Positions 44,915-53,204 of a stretch of 64,000 nucleotides of DNA are shown piece by piece. The stretch comes from Enterobacteriaceae bacterium 89 (GTDB lineage Bacteria > Pseudomonadota > Gammaproteobacteria > Enterobacterales > Enterobacteriaceae): the NCBI GenBank assembly GCA_014156375.1, contig RQJH01000002.1, positions 92,331 to 156,330 on the forward strand, in the 5' to 3' direction. The position numbers and the translations under genes were made by a program. Numbering within the stretch: position 1 is the first letter of the stretch; the number at the start of each line of letters is the position of its first letter. The notes under the pieces are model-generated. The model was not told the DNA's origin. It was given only the letters and a program-made list of their open reading frames with translations, and made no database searches.

Positions 44915-45363
44915 CCCTTCACGCTTTCAGCGTACTTGCGCACCAGTCGGAACAACTCCCCTACGTCTTCTTCCTGCCAGTCGGCAAAAATCTGGTTCAT
45001 CAGCTTCTGCCTGGCGCTGTCGATATTTCTGGTTAACCCCAGCCCCTGCTCTGTCAGCGTCACTTCGCTGATGCGCTTATCCCGTTCAGCAGGCTGTTTT
45101 TGTGCCAGACTCATTTCCTGCAGCCGCTTTACCTGACGGCTTACCGTGGTGTAATCGCGGCCAAGATTATCGGCAAGCTCCACGATGCCAATCGGACCAT
45201 AGCGACCGATAGTGACCAGCAGCGGGAACAGCACCTGATCGAGCTTTACCTCAGCCGCCGCCAGCAGGGTTTCATCGCGCTTCGGCTGGTTCATCACGCC
45301 CATGATCTCCAGCAGCGCGCCGTGGAAATCGGTCACATCATATTTTTTATGTGCATCTTGCAT
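44893..45363 (-). CDS. MarR-family transcriptional regulator
   Basis: 156 residues from the ATG at 45363 (GGTGAG precedes it); a GTG four codons upstream is also in frame. The winged helix-turn-helix core is GIVELADNLGRDYTTVSRQV, followed by the wing KQPAERDKRISEVTLTEQG. Divergent from a quinone-oxidoreductase-like gene, with two palindromes in and beside the intergenic region, the usual layout for a MarR repressor that controls itself and a detoxification enzyme. The ligand is unknown. Not at this place in E. coli. Confidence 0.85.
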   Translation of the reverse strand: MQDAHKKYDVTDFHGALLEIMGVMNQPKRDETLLAAAEVKLDQVLFPLLVTIGRYGPIGIVELADNLGRDYTTVSRQVKRLQEMSLAQKQPAERDKRISEVTLTEQGLGLTRNIDSARQKLMNQIFADWQEEDVGELFRLVRKYAESVKGKTPSDR

Positions 45364-45366
45364 ATA
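45348..45366. promoter_or_regulatory. Candidate MarR operator 1
   Basis: TATGTGCATCTTGCATATA, a near-perfect palindrome overlapping the MarR start codon. Confidence 0.5.
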
Positions 45367-45398
45367 TTTTCTCACCGGCGTAGAGTGCCCTCATCAGA

Positions 45399-45417
45399 TA
45401 TGTGCATTTTACACATA
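45399..45417. promoter_or_regulatory. Candidate MarR operator 2
   Basis: TATGTGCATTTTACACATA: perfect TATGTG/CACATA arms, sharing TATGTGCAT with operator 1 and centred between the divergent genes. Confidence 0.55.
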
Positions 45418-45439
45418 ATAGTCTTTTGGAGGAAACAGA

Positions 45440-46387
45440 ATGAAAGCAGCAGTGATTTTTGACCTGGCCCAGGGCCCGGTATACGCCGATTTTGACCAGC
45501 CTGAGGCCGGTGACAATCAGCAGTTAATCAGGGTGAAGGCTTCGGCCATCAGCCACGTAGTAAAAGGCCGGGCTTCCGGTAAGCATTACAGTTTTGACGG
45601 CGTGCTGCCGTTTATCGCCGGGGTGGACGGTGTGGGCTATACACCCGAAGGGCAGCGCATCTGGTTTGCCTTCCCACCATCGCCGTGGGGCAGCATGGCG
45701 GAATTCGCGCCGGTTCCGCTTTCCCACTGCGTGGCGCTGGCTGACGGGCTGGATGACGCCGCCGCCGCCGCCATGGCTAACCCAGGGATGTCCGCGTGGG
45801 CCGCGCTGGTTAACCGCGCGGGCTTTCAGGCCGGGGAAACCGTGCTTGTTAACGGAGCGACAGGCAGTGCTGGCCAGCTCGCCGTGCAGCTCGCCCGCTA
45901 TCTCGGCGCAAAAAAAGTGATCGCCACGGGCCGTAACGCTTCCGTGCTGGCAAGTCTGGGTGCGGATGAGACCATCTTATTAACGGGTGACGAGAAAACC
46001 CTTTATCAGGCGTTCAGCGAACAGGCTGCGGCGCAGATTGATGTGGTGATTGATTATCTGTGGGGCAACGTGGCTGAACCGCTGCTGAAAGCGCTGGCCA
46101 AACATACGCCGGGTACCAAACCCGTTCGCTACGTACAGGTAGGCTCGCAGGCGGGCCAGGATATTACGCTGCCGGGCGCGGTATTGCGCTCATCCCCTAT
46201 TCTGCTGATGGGCAGCGGCATTGGCAGCCTTGCGTTGCCTGAACTGGTGGAAGCGACCGGGAAAATGCTGAACGCGGCCGTGGCGGGCAAATTTACCATC
46301 GCCCATAAAACCGTGCCCCTGTCAGAGGTGGCGCAGGCCTGGCCGCTGGATGACAGCAAAAACAGAACCGTTTTCCTGCTGCCGTGA
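45440..46387 (+). CDS. Zinc-independent quinone-oxidoreductase-like MDR protein
   Basis: 315 residues, medium-chain dehydrogenase/reductase superfamily. N-terminal GroES-like domain, then a Rossmann domain with the NADPH motif NGATGSAGQLAVQLARYLGA (about 138-157). The catalytic-zinc ligands of alcohol dehydrogenases are not visible, which suggests a quinone- or enone-reductase type. SD GGAGG. Probably repressed by the divergent MarR protein. Substrate unknown. Confidence 0.82.
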   Translation: MKAAVIFDLAQGPVYADFDQPEAGDNQQLIRVKASAISHVVKGRASGKHYSFDGVLPFIAGVDGVGYTPEGQRIWFAFPPSPWGSMAEFAPVPLSHCVALADGLDDAAAAAMANPGMSAWAALVNRAGFQAGETVLVNGATGSAGQLAVQLARYLGAKKVIATGRNASVLASLGADETILLTGDEKTLYQAFSEQAAAQIDVVIDYLWGNVAEPLLKALAKHTPGTKPVRYVQVGSQAGQDITLPGAVLRSSPILLMGSGIGSLALPELVEATGKMLNAAVAGKFTIAHKTVPLSEVAQAWPLDDSKNRTVFLLP

Positions 46388-46415
46388 TCACCCCAAAAAA
46401 GAAGGGGTTGAACTT

Positions 46416-46434
46416 CTTAATGAGAAGTATTATC
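46416..46434 (+). promoter_or_regulatory. Fur box and -10 of the RyhB-like gene
   Basis: CTTAATGAGAAGTATTATC matches the 19-base Fur consensus at 14 positions, by my count, and overlaps the -10 hexamer TATTAT (46428-46433). Predicts repression by Fe-Fur. Confidence 0.75.
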
Positions 46435-46439
46435 TTTCT

Positions 46440-46537
46440 CAACACCGAATAGTTGAGCAAATCACTCAGGTATTCGGTACGACATTGCTCACATTGCTTC
46501 CAGTATTATTTGCCCGCACTTGTGCGGGCTTTTTTTT
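46440..46537 (+). ncRNA. RyhB-like iron-responsive small RNA
   Basis: About 97 nucleotides. Positions 46479-46508 carry the RyhB family core, including CATTGCTCACATTGCTTCC, which matches the E. coli RyhB seed/Hfq region as I recall it. A 5' stem ACCGAATA (46444-46451) with TATTCGGT (46471-46478) replaces the different E. coli 5' stem. The 3' end is GCCCGCAC/GTGCGGGC plus eight T. A Fur box covers the promoter. The E. coli copy lies elsewhere (yhhX/yhhY), so this is probably a paralogue of the RyhB-2 type. The transcription start is estimated from the -10 box. Confidence 0.85.
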
Positions 46538-46544
46538 ACCTTTT

Positions 46545-47438
46545 TCAGCTAACCTGCTGCACGTTCAGCCCCTGATCGACAAACATGCAGCGATTTCTGC
46601 CGCTACGTTTTCCCCGATACATTGCCGTATCCGCACGCTCCAGCACCCGATGCAGAGATTCACCGTGATGAACGCGAGTCAGGCCGGAGGTCACCGTGAT
46701 CGACAGGCTGTCGGCATCCAGCTTGATTTGATGTTCAGAAATCGCCTTATTGATACGAAGCCCGGCATGACAGGCATCACGATCGTTACGGGCTTTGAGG
46801 ATAGTGATGAATTCTTCACCGCCAAAACGGTAGGAAGGTTCATAATTTCGGGTGCATTCCTGCAACTTTAACGCCAGCGCACGCAGCACGGCATCGCCTT
46901 TGAGGTGCCCCCATTTGTCATTGACGTTTTTAAAATGATCGACATCCATGATCAGGACATACAGATGCTCCTCAGTCTCTGCCTGTAGCTGGGTGGTAAA
47001 AGACTCATCGAGGATCCGCCGCAGCGGCAGCCCCGTCAGCGCGTCATAGCCGCTGCGTAACTGCAACAGGTGCCGCTGCCAGGCATTTATGGCCTGAATA
47101 AATGTCTGCAGAGCTGCGGTGAAAGTATCAAATAACTCCAGTCTGGCGTTACCCGCAGTCAGGGAAAGCACCAGCTCACGGCAGACACGATGTGTTTCTT
47201 CATGACACTGATACACCGCCTGGGCAAAACCTTTATCTCCCGTTGGCTGGCTCAGATAATTGTTAATCCAGCCACCAAAGCGACACAGACTGTGTGCCGA
47301 GTCAGAGATAATTTCGGGCGGCTCCCTGTCGCGGACGGAAATATAGCGGAACACTTCAACCAGCCACTTGTAGTGACTTTCAAGCGCTGCGTTTAAATCG
47401 GCGATTAAGATGTCAATTTCCTGAAGCTTTTTACTCAC
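46545..47438 (-). CDS. dgcZ: Diguanylate cyclase with zinc-binding CZB domain (DgcZ-like)
   Basis: 297 residues from a GTG at 47438 preceded by the near-perfect SD AGGAGGT. The N-terminal CZB domain has His22, Cys52, His79 and His83, the same four zinc ligands at the same positions as E. coli DgcZ. The C-terminal GGDEF domain has an intact GGEEF at 206-210. Zinc binding inhibits the E. coli enzyme, which drives poly-GlcNAc biofilm formation. The residues before GGEEF read RNYE, not the RxxD inhibitory site. Convergent with the RyhB-like gene. Confidence 0.88.
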   Translation of the reverse strand: MSKKLQEIDILIADLNAALESHYKWLVEVFRYISVRDREPPEIISDSAHSLCRFGGWINNYLSQPTGDKGFAQAVYQCHEETHRVCRELVLSLTAGNARLELFDTFTAALQTFIQAINAWQRHLLQLRSGYDALTGLPLRRILDESFTTQLQAETEEHLYVLIMDVDHFKNVNDKWGHLKGDAVLRALALKLQECTRNYEPSYRFGGEEFITILKARNDRDACHAGLRINKAISEHQIKLDADSLSITVTSGLTRVHHGESLHRVLERADTAMYRGKRSGRNRCMFVDQGLNVQQVS

Positions 47439-47603
47439 GGAACCTCCTGTTCCTGTCGCTAACATCAGCTTCGATAGTAGCAAGTAAAAATCCTAAACGT
47501 GAAGCGAGGCGGGAAAAATCGAAAGGAATATTGACTAGTCAAATCAGCCTTAAAGATGAGACGACGTGAACAATCAGCAGGGGATCAGTCATCGGAATGA
47601 GTT

Positions 47604-47626
47604 ATAAAAACCGATCTCACGATCGG
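47604..47626 (-). terminator. Terminator of the SYLF lipoprotein gene
   Basis: CCGATC-TCAC-GATCGG stem with a five-T run on the minus strand. Confidence 0.8.
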
Positions 47627-47634
47627 CATTTTCA

Positions 47635-48219
47635 TTACTTGTTCAAATCTTCATCCGGCCAGTACTTATAGCCGTTAAGCATCGCCTGAGCCGCCAGGCC
47701 CTTTTCAGTCATCTCATAGACGTTGACCTTGGCTGGCAGAGACTGAGTGTCTTTGGCGACAACGCTGGCAGAAGTCCCTGCTCCGGCACCTTTATCATCA
47801 TATTTCGCTGCCGCATTGGCATCCGCCCCCACCACGTAGCCGTTAGTGATGAACTTATTCAGCGCCGCACGATCGTGGAACACCAGTACGGTGCTGAGCT
47901 GTTTAATACCAATCCCAACCCCGGCCCCGCCCTGCGCGACTTTCATGTAGGTGTCTTTGCCGCTGTGCCGATCTTTAACAATGCCGTAGCCGCTGCCGAA
48001 GCCCACGACGAAAATCTTGCTGCTGTTGCTGGAGAACACCGCGTAGCCCTCAGAGTGCTGAATATCGCTGCGGGCTTCAGGATGAATTTCATAGAGCTGC
48101 GTCAGAATGTCCGTCCGCATTTTCTGGATCGTGGCGCGCTGCTGGCTCGGGGTATCGCCCTTTGCACTACAGCCAGCAATAGCCAGTACGGCCACCAGGA
48201 AAAGACTTTTGTATTTCAT
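47635..48219 (-). CDS. SYLF (YSC84-like) domain lipoprotein
   Basis: 194 residues from the ATG at 48219, chosen because it starts a lipoprotein signal MKYKSLFLVAVLAIAGC (Cys17 lipidated); the frame is open 38 codons upstream without similarity. The rest is a SYLF domain: EGYAVFSSNSSKIFVVGFGS, GIVKDRHSGKDTYMKVAQGG, GIGIKQLSTVLVFHDRAALN. In eukaryotes this fold binds phosphoinositides; the bacterial role is unclear, probably lipid-related in the envelope. Single gene next to ompW. Confidence 0.85.
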   Translation of the reverse strand: MKYKSLFLVAVLAIAGCSAKGDTPSQQRATIQKMRTDILTQLYEIHPEARSDIQHSEGYAVFSSNSSKIFVVGFGSGYGIVKDRHSGKDTYMKVAQGGAGVGIGIKQLSTVLVFHDRAALNKFITNGYVVGADANAAAKYDDKGAGAGTSASVVAKDTQSLPAKVNVYEMTEKGLAAQAMLNGYKYWPDEDLNK

Positions 48220-48338
48220 GTCAGAAATCTGCTTTGCAAGAGTAAAGCGCAGCATTCTAAGCAGATATTTTGCGGATGCGAGCGAACTGCCCGGACAAGA
48301 TGTAAGGAATTTATTTTTAAATTTCAAAGACAAACAAA

Positions 48339-48362
48339 AGAGTGGCTAACCGTAGCCACTCT
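48339..48362 (-). terminator. ompW terminator
   Basis: AGAGTGGCTA (48339-48348) pairs with TAGCCACTCT (48353-48362), followed by TTTGTTTG on the minus strand. Confidence 0.85.
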
Positions 48363-48370
48363 TCGCTGGA

Positions 48371-49003
48371 TCAGAAGCGATAGCCCGCAGAGAACATAAA
48401 CACCCACGGATCGAGTCGGGTGCTGACGGTGTGATTCTCACCCGCCGCCTTAAACTTCACGTCAGTATCGACATCCATATACCAGACCGAGGCGTTAATC
48501 AGCCAGTCGCGGTTGATGAGATAGTCCACCCCGACCTGGCCTGCCGCTCCCCACGAATCCTTCATACTGAGATCCGACAGCTGGGCATCTTTCCCGGTGT
48601 CGTTGAAATCGGTATTGAAGAAGGTGGTGTAGTTGATCCCTGCCCCGATGTAAGGGCGAAGTTTTGTCGACGAGTCAAAGAAATACCACTGCGCCATCAG
48701 CGTTGGCGGTAACAGATTGACGGTGGCAATCGTTCCGGTTGGGCCGGTCCCGACTTTGTTACGGAACGGCGTCGCGGCCAGCAGCTCGATGCCGATGTTA
48801 TCCGTTGCCATATAGGTAAAGGTTAATCCCAGCTGGGTATTGTTATCAACGGTGAAACTTCCCAATCCCAGGACGTCACCAGAGCCTTCCGTCGGACGTA
48901 CAGTCGCGCTACCGGCACGGATAAAGAACTCGCCCGCTTCATGCGCCCACGCCCCGCCAGAGACACTGCTTAAAACCAGCGCTGCCACTGCTAATTTTTT
49001 CAT
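48371..49003 (-). CDS. ompW: Outer membrane protein OmpW
   Basis: 210 residues from the ATG at 49003 (AAGGAG five bases before it); a GTG two codons earlier is also possible. Signal peptide ends at AWA-H. Eight-stranded beta-barrel with NTQLGLTFTYMATDNIG, LPPTLMAQWYF, VGVDYLINRDWLIN and the C-terminal Phe in MFSAGYRF. Small hydrophobic-solute channel and colicin S4 receptor in E. coli. An FNR-like site lies upstream. Divergent from yciC. Confidence 0.96.
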   Translation of the reverse strand: MKKLAVAALVLSSVSGGAWAHEAGEFFIRAGSATVRPTEGSGDVLGLGSFTVDNNTQLGLTFTYMATDNIGIELLAATPFRNKVGTGPTGTIATVNLLPPTLMAQWYFFDSSTKLRPYIGAGINYTTFFNTDFNDTGKDAQLSDLSMKDSWGAAGQVGVDYLINRDWLINASVWYMDVDTDVKFKAAGENHTVSTRLDPWVFMFSAGYRF

Positions 49004-49331
49004 TTCCACTCCTTCGTTATGGTTTTATAAGCGCGGTGAATATACCCACAAAAGAGTAAAAACGATCCAACGCAGATCACATTCAACCTGGAGATTTAAC
49101 ATTGATTGATCTGGATTAATTTTTTGTTGTGATTTTGGTTCGAATGAATCATATCCACATCAATTTTCAGTCTTTTTGATTTTTTCGGAAAACCGTTCTG
49201 GCTTGCGCTGACAGGCTTACCTCCTCTTTACAAAGATATGCTTTTCCATACAGGTGGTGATGCTGCCACTTTTACGCGGGCTGAGTTACAATTAGCGGCT
49301 AAATATCAGTAGTAAGACTCAAGGAGAGTGC
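49004..49331. other. ompW/yciC divergent intergenic region
   Basis: 328 bases, no gene seen. Holds the FNR-like site at 49106-49119 and AT-rich promoter DNA for both genes. Confidence 0.55.
49106..49119 (-). promoter_or_regulatory. Candidate FNR box upstream of ompW
   Basis: TTGAT-CTGG-ATTAA matches the FNR consensus TTGAT-N4-ATCAA at nine of ten positions. OmpW is controlled by FNR and oxygen in E. coli and Salmonella, which agrees. Confidence 0.65.
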
Positions 49332-50075
49332 ATGTCTATCACGGCAAAGTCCGTTTACCGTGACACGGGTAATTTTTTTCGCAATCAGTTCGTTACCATT
49401 TTACTGATTGCACTGTTGTGTGCATTTATCACGGTGGTACTGGGCCATGCTTTCTCACCAAGCGACGAGCAGCTCGCTCTGTTAAAAGAGGGTGACAATC
49501 TCGCTGGCAGCGTTGGGTTGTTTGAACTGGTGCAAAGCATGACTCCGGAGCAACAGAGTATTTTGCTGCGGGCTTCTTTTGCTTCGACTATCTCCGGGCT
49601 GATTGGCAATGCCATTCTGGCGGGCGGCGTGCTGCTGATGATCCAGATGGTTTCCGCCGGACAGCGTGTCAGCGCACTGAGGGCCATTGGCGCCAGCGCA
49701 CCGGTGCTGCCAAAGCTGTTGCTTCAGATCTTCCTCACCACTTTCATGGTGCAGATGGGGGTGATGCTGGTGGTGGTGCCGGGCGTACTGCTTGCCATCG
49801 TGCTGGCGTTTGCGCCAATCATGATGGTGCAGGATAAAATGGGGATCTTCACCTCCATGCGCAGCAGTATGCGTCTGGCCTGGGGCAATCTGCGTCTGGT
49901 GGCTCCGGCGGTGATGGGCTGGCTGCTGGCAAAAACGCTGCTGCTGATGTTCGCACCGAACTTTGCCGTGCTGACGCCTAACGTCGGCGCAGTGGTGGTG
50001 AACTGCGTCAGCAACCTGATTTCTGCTTTGTTGCTGATCTATTTATTCCGCCTGTATATGCTTATTCGTAACTGA
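49332..50075 (+). CDS. yciC: YciC, UPF0259 membrane protein
   Basis: 247 residues, as in E. coli. Polytopic, about six hydrophobic segments (first [20 protein letters not shown]). No catalytic motif. First of the yciC-yciB-yciA group; SD AAGGAGAG. Function unknown, envelope-related by context. Confidence 0.94.
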   Translation: MSITAKSVYRDTGNFFRNQFVTILLIALLCAFITVVLGHAFSPSDEQLALLKEGDNLAGSVGLFELVQSMTPEQQSILLRASFASTISGLIGNAILAGGVLLMIQMVSAGQRVSALRAIGASAPVLPKLLLQIFLTTFMVQMGVMLVVVPGVLLAIVLAFAPIMMVQDKMGIFTSMRSSMRLAWGNLRLVAPAVMGWLLAKTLLLMFAPNFAVLTPNVGAVVVNCVSNLISALLLIYLFRLYMLIRN

Positions 50076-50138
50076 TCCCACAGAGCCCGGCTCGTCCGGG
50101 TTTCTGCTGAACTCCTTAATGAACGACGGAAATGATGT

Positions 50139-50678
50139 ATGAAGCAGTTTCTTGATTTCTTACCGCTGGTGGTGTTCTTTGCTTTTTATAAGCTTTACGA
50201 CATCTACGCTGCCACCACGGCCCTGATTATCGCTACCGCGGTAGTGCTGATTTATAGCTGGGTGCGCTATCGCAAAGTCGAAAAAATGGCGCTGATCACT
50301 TTTGTGCTGGTCGCCGTGTTTGGCGGCCTGACGCTGTTCTTCCATAACGATGAGTTTATCAAGTGGAAGGTTACCGTGATTTACGGCCTGTTCGCCGGTG
50401 CCCTGCTGATCAGCCAGTGGGTGATGAAAAAGCCGCTGATCCAGCGCATGCTCGGCAAAGAGCTGACGCTGCCTCAGTTCGTCTGGTCCCGTCTTAACGT
50501 GGCCTGGGCTGTCTTCTTTATTCTGTGCGGTCTGGCGAATATCTACATCGCCTTCTGGCTGCCGCAGAACATCTGGGTCAATTTCAAAGTGTTTGGCCTG
50601 ACAGCCCTGACGCTGGTGTTCACCCTGCTGAGCGGCATCTACATCTACCGCCATATGCCGCAGGATGACAGCAAATGA
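50139..50678 (+). CDS. yciB: YciB (IspZ), inner-membrane septation protein A
   Basis: 179 residues, five predicted membrane helices: [20 protein letters not shown] at the start, then [15 protein letters not shown] and [20 protein letters not shown]. Connects cell elongation and division complexes and affects envelope integrity in E. coli. Overlaps yciA by four bases. Confidence 0.96.
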   Translation: MKQFLDFLPLVVFFAFYKLYDIYAATTALIIATAVVLIYSWVRYRKVEKMALITFVLVAVFGGLTLFFHNDEFIKWKVTVIYGLFAGALLISQWVMKKPLIQRMLGKELTLPQFVWSRLNVAWAVFFILCGLANIYIAFWLPQNIWVNFKVFGLTALTLVFTLLSGIYIYRHMPQDDSK

Positions 50679-51073
50679 CCGGCAGTACCGAATCGCCAGT
50701 AGGCGACCTGGTATTACGCACGCTGGCCATGCCGGCTGACACCAACGCCAACGGCGATATTTTTGGCGGCTGGCTGATGTCACAGATGGATCTCGGCGGT
50801 GCGATTATGGCCAAAGAGATTGCCCAGGGTCGTGTGGTTACCGTGCGGGTGGAAGGTATGACTTTCCTGCGCCCGGTGGCGGTAGGCGATGTCGTCTGCT
50901 GCTACGCGCGCTGCACCAAGCGCGGCAACACATCCATTACCGTGAATATTGAAGTGTGGGTGAAAAAAGTCGCTTCCGAGCCAATCGGTCAGCGTTATAA
51001 AGCCACCGAAGCGCTGTTTATCTACGTGGCGGTAGACAGCGAAGGTAAGCCGCGGCCCCTGCCGCCGGTCTGA
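50675..51073 (+). CDS. yciA: Acyl-CoA thioester hydrolase YciA
   Basis: 132 residues, hotdog fold of the acyl-CoA thioesterase II/BFIT type: the catalytic loop [16 protein letters not shown] and [18 protein letters not shown]. Hydrolyses a broad range of acyl-CoAs. ATG overlaps the yciB stop. Followed by a terminator; in E. coli tonB comes next, but here yniB does. Confidence 0.96.
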   Translation: MTGSTESPVGDLVLRTLAMPADTNANGDIFGGWLMSQMDLGGAIMAKEIAQGRVVTVRVEGMTFLRPVAVGDVVCCYARCTKRGNTSITVNIEVWVKKVASEPIGQRYKATEALFIYVAVDSEGKPRPLPPV

Positions 51074-51077
51074 AAGC

Positions 51078-51106
51078 AACCCGGTCAGCAATGACCGGGT
51101 TTTTTA
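51078..51106. terminator. Terminator between yciA and yniB
   Basis: AACCCGGTCA (51078-51087) pairs with TGACCGGGTT (51092-51101), then a T run; next to the 3' end of the convergent yniB. Confidence 0.9.
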
Positions 51107-51643
51107 TTACAGGAAGCCTAACAGCTTAAAGAAGAAGTAGCCGGCGACAATCACAACGATCGGCAGGACATACAGGGGAAAGAACTGCAAAAAGATGGTG
51201 TGGTGCGGCACCACAATTTTCTCTTCAATCTGCGCCTGAGTCAGGCCATCCGCGCCTTTGGCTTTTTCGAGGATCATCTGATCCTGAACCCCTTCACGCA
51301 GGAACTTCGCCTGACGGCTCATTCGCGCACCGGAGGCCTGCAGCGCCAGTCCGACAAAAATCAGAGCAAAGATTATCCAGAAGCCGATATTCAGGCGGTG
51401 GTGAAAATCAGGCTGCGGCGAGTTGAACCAGAAAAAGTTCAGGAATGGCGTATTGAAACGCATCATTTCGATCATCACGTGAGCGAAATCGAGCAGTACG
51501 GCATCAATGCCAGGCTGTTTTTCGCTGTGCTCATACATAAACTTGAGCACGGAAATCAGTGTGGATAACACGGCGGGAATAAAGACCACCCAGCCCAAAA
51601 TGCGTTTCAGTACGGCAATGCGTCCAGCTTGTTGATACGTCAT
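51107..51643 (-). CDS. yniB: YniB family membrane protein
   Basis: 178 residues, matching E. coli YniB in length. Hydrophobic segments at the N-terminus (ILGWVVFIPAVLSTLISVL), the middle (LNIGFWIIFALIFVGLALQA) and the C-terminus (LQFFPLYVLPIVVIVAGYFF). No known function. Divergent from yniC, as in E. coli, although both sit in a different chromosomal neighbourhood there. Confidence 0.92.
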   Translation of the reverse strand: MTYQQAGRIAVLKRILGWVVFIPAVLSTLISVLKFMYEHSEKQPGIDAVLLDFAHVMIEMMRFNTPFLNFFWFNSPQPDFHHRLNIGFWIIFALIFVGLALQASGARMSRQAKFLREGVQDQMILEKAKGADGLTQAQIEEKIVVPHHTIFLQFFPLYVLPIVVIVAGYFFFKLLGFL

Positions 51644-51782
51644 GGTTTCCCCTTGTTCAGACGCGCTTTCTTGTTTCGCTGTAAGTCTACCCTGAGTTCC
51701 GCCTTTTCGCCTGCGCTTTAAAAGCGATATGGTGTACGATGAACCTCATTTCTTTGGCCTTTGACCTTACAGGAGTTGCACT

Positions 51783-52451
51783 ATGACAGCCCAGCGACAA
51801 ATCCTTGCCGCTATCTTCGATATGGATGGTTTACTGATTGATTCCGAGCCGCTCTGGGATCGTGCCGAACTGGATATTATTGCAAGCCTCGGCGTCGACA
51901 TCGGCCGTCGTAATGAGCTGCCTGATACGCTGGGCCTGCGTATCGATATGGTCGTCGAGCTGTGGTTTGCCCAGCAGCCGTGGAGCGGCCCAAGCCGTGA
52001 AGAAGTTACCGCCCGTATTATCAGCCGCGCCATTTCTCTGGTGGAGGAAGAGCGTCCTCTGCTGCCTGGCGTGCGTGAAGCCATTGCGCTGTGTAAAGCC
52101 AACGGGCTGAAAGTCGGTCTGGCGTCGGCCTCTCCGCTGCATATGCTGGAAAAAGTGCTGGATATGTTTGAACTGCGCGATCAATTTGATGCGCTGGCGT
52201 CAGCGGAAAAGCTGCAATACAGCAAGCCGCATCCGCAGGTTTACCTCGACTGCGCCGCCAAACTGGGTATCAGTCCGCTGAACTGCGTGGCGCTGGAAGA
52301 TTCTGTCAACGGGATGATTGCCAGCAAAGCCGCGCGCATGCGTTCTATCGTGGTACCGGAGCATGCAAATCATGCCGATCAACGTTACGTGCTTGCGGAT
52401 GCAAAACTCTCCTCGCTGCAGCAGCTGACGACCGCGCACCTGCTGGGCTAA
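51783..52451 (+). CDS. hxpB: Hexitol phosphatase B (YniC), HAD family
   Basis: 222 residues, HAD superfamily with a helical cap. Motif I FDMDGLLIDSE gives the nucleophile Asp13 and the acid Asp15; SASP is the motif-II region (about 119-122); KPHPQVY holds the motif-III Lys; ALEDSVNG is motif IV. E. coli YniC hydrolyses 2-deoxyglucose-6-phosphate and hexitol phosphates. SD CAGGAG. Confidence 0.95.
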   Translation: MTAQRQILAAIFDMDGLLIDSEPLWDRAELDIIASLGVDIGRRNELPDTLGLRIDMVVELWFAQQPWSGPSREEVTARIISRAISLVEEERPLLPGVREAIALCKANGLKVGLASASPLHMLEKVLDMFELRDQFDALASAEKLQYSKPHPQVYLDCAAKLGISPLNCVALEDSVNGMIASKAARMRSIVVPEHANHADQRYVLADAKLSSLQQLTTAHLLG

Positions 52452-52532
52452 CGCCCTGTTTTCTGGCGGCAGCCTCGTCGCCAGAAATATTTCACGAATA
52501 AGACAAACAGTTACACCGTCACCTCTTCCGCC

Positions 52533-52570
52533 TACTGTACAAAAACCCTATACTGTATGAATCGACAGTT
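52533..52570 (+). promoter_or_regulatory. Tandem LexA boxes upstream of ydjM
   Basis: TACTGTATGAATCGACAGTT (52551-52570) is a good SOS box with CTG-N10-CAG. TACTGTACAAAAACCCTATA (52533-52552) is a weaker one overlapping it by two bases. E. coli ydjM has the same tandem arrangement and is SOS-induced. Confidence 0.8.
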
Positions 52571-52584
52571 TACCGGGTTTGATC

Positions 52585-53175
52585 ATGACCGCCGAAGGCC
52601 ACCTGCTCTTTTCCATTGCTTGCGCAGTGTTTGCCAAGAACGCCGAACTGACTCCCGTTCTGGCGCAGGGCGACTGGTGGCATATTGTGCCCGCAGCGGT
52701 GTTAACCTGCCTGCTGCCGGATATCGATCATCCCAAGTCGTTTCTCGGGCAGCGGCTAAGCTGGATAGCAAAACCTATCGCGCGGGCTTTCGGCCATCGG
52801 GGATTCACCCATAGCCTGCTGGCGGTGTTCGCCAGCCTGACGCTGTTTTACCTGAAAGTACCGGAAACCTGGCTCATCCCTGCGGATGCCATTCAGGGTA
52901 TGGTGCTCGGCTATTTGAGCCACATTCTGGCGGATATGCTCACCCCGGCGGGCGTGCCGCTGCTGTGGCCCTGCCGCTGGCGTTTTCGCCTGCCAATCCT
53001 CGCCCCGCGTAAAGGCAACCAGTTGGAGCGCGTGCTGTGTATGGCGCTGTTCGTTTACGCCGTCTGGATGCCGCAGTCGATGCCAGAGAATAGCGCGGTG
53101 CGCTGGTCATCGAGCCTGATCAGTTCGCTGCAGTTACGCTTCGATCGCTTCATTAGTCAGCAAAGCGGACATTAA
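52585..53175 (+). CDS. ydjM: YdjM, DUF457 inner-membrane metal-dependent hydrolase, SOS-induced
   Basis: 196 residues from the ATG at 52585, same as E. coli. DUF457/YdjM family: MTAEGHLLFSIACAVFAKNA at the start, the metal-site-like motifs LLPDIDHPKSF and FGHRGFTHSL, and GYLSHILADMLTPAGVPLLW. Several hydrophobic stretches. The activity is not known. Under LexA control judging by the upstream boxes. Confidence 0.93.
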   Translation: MTAEGHLLFSIACAVFAKNAELTPVLAQGDWWHIVPAAVLTCLLPDIDHPKSFLGQRLSWIAKPIARAFGHRGFTHSLLAVFASLTLFYLKVPETWLIPADAIQGMVLGYLSHILADMLTPAGVPLLWPCRWRFRLPILAPRKGNQLERVLCMALFVYAVWMPQSMPENSAVRWSSSLISSLQLRFDRFISQQSGH

Positions 53176-53204
53176 ACCAGCGATAAAAGTCATTTCGCTA
53201 TAAA

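Noticed and set aside
47521-47540. Palindrome GACTAGTC upstream of dgcZ as a TrpR operator
   Set aside because: Only the short ACTAGT core is shared; the full symmetric operator seen at 38146-38165 is absent.
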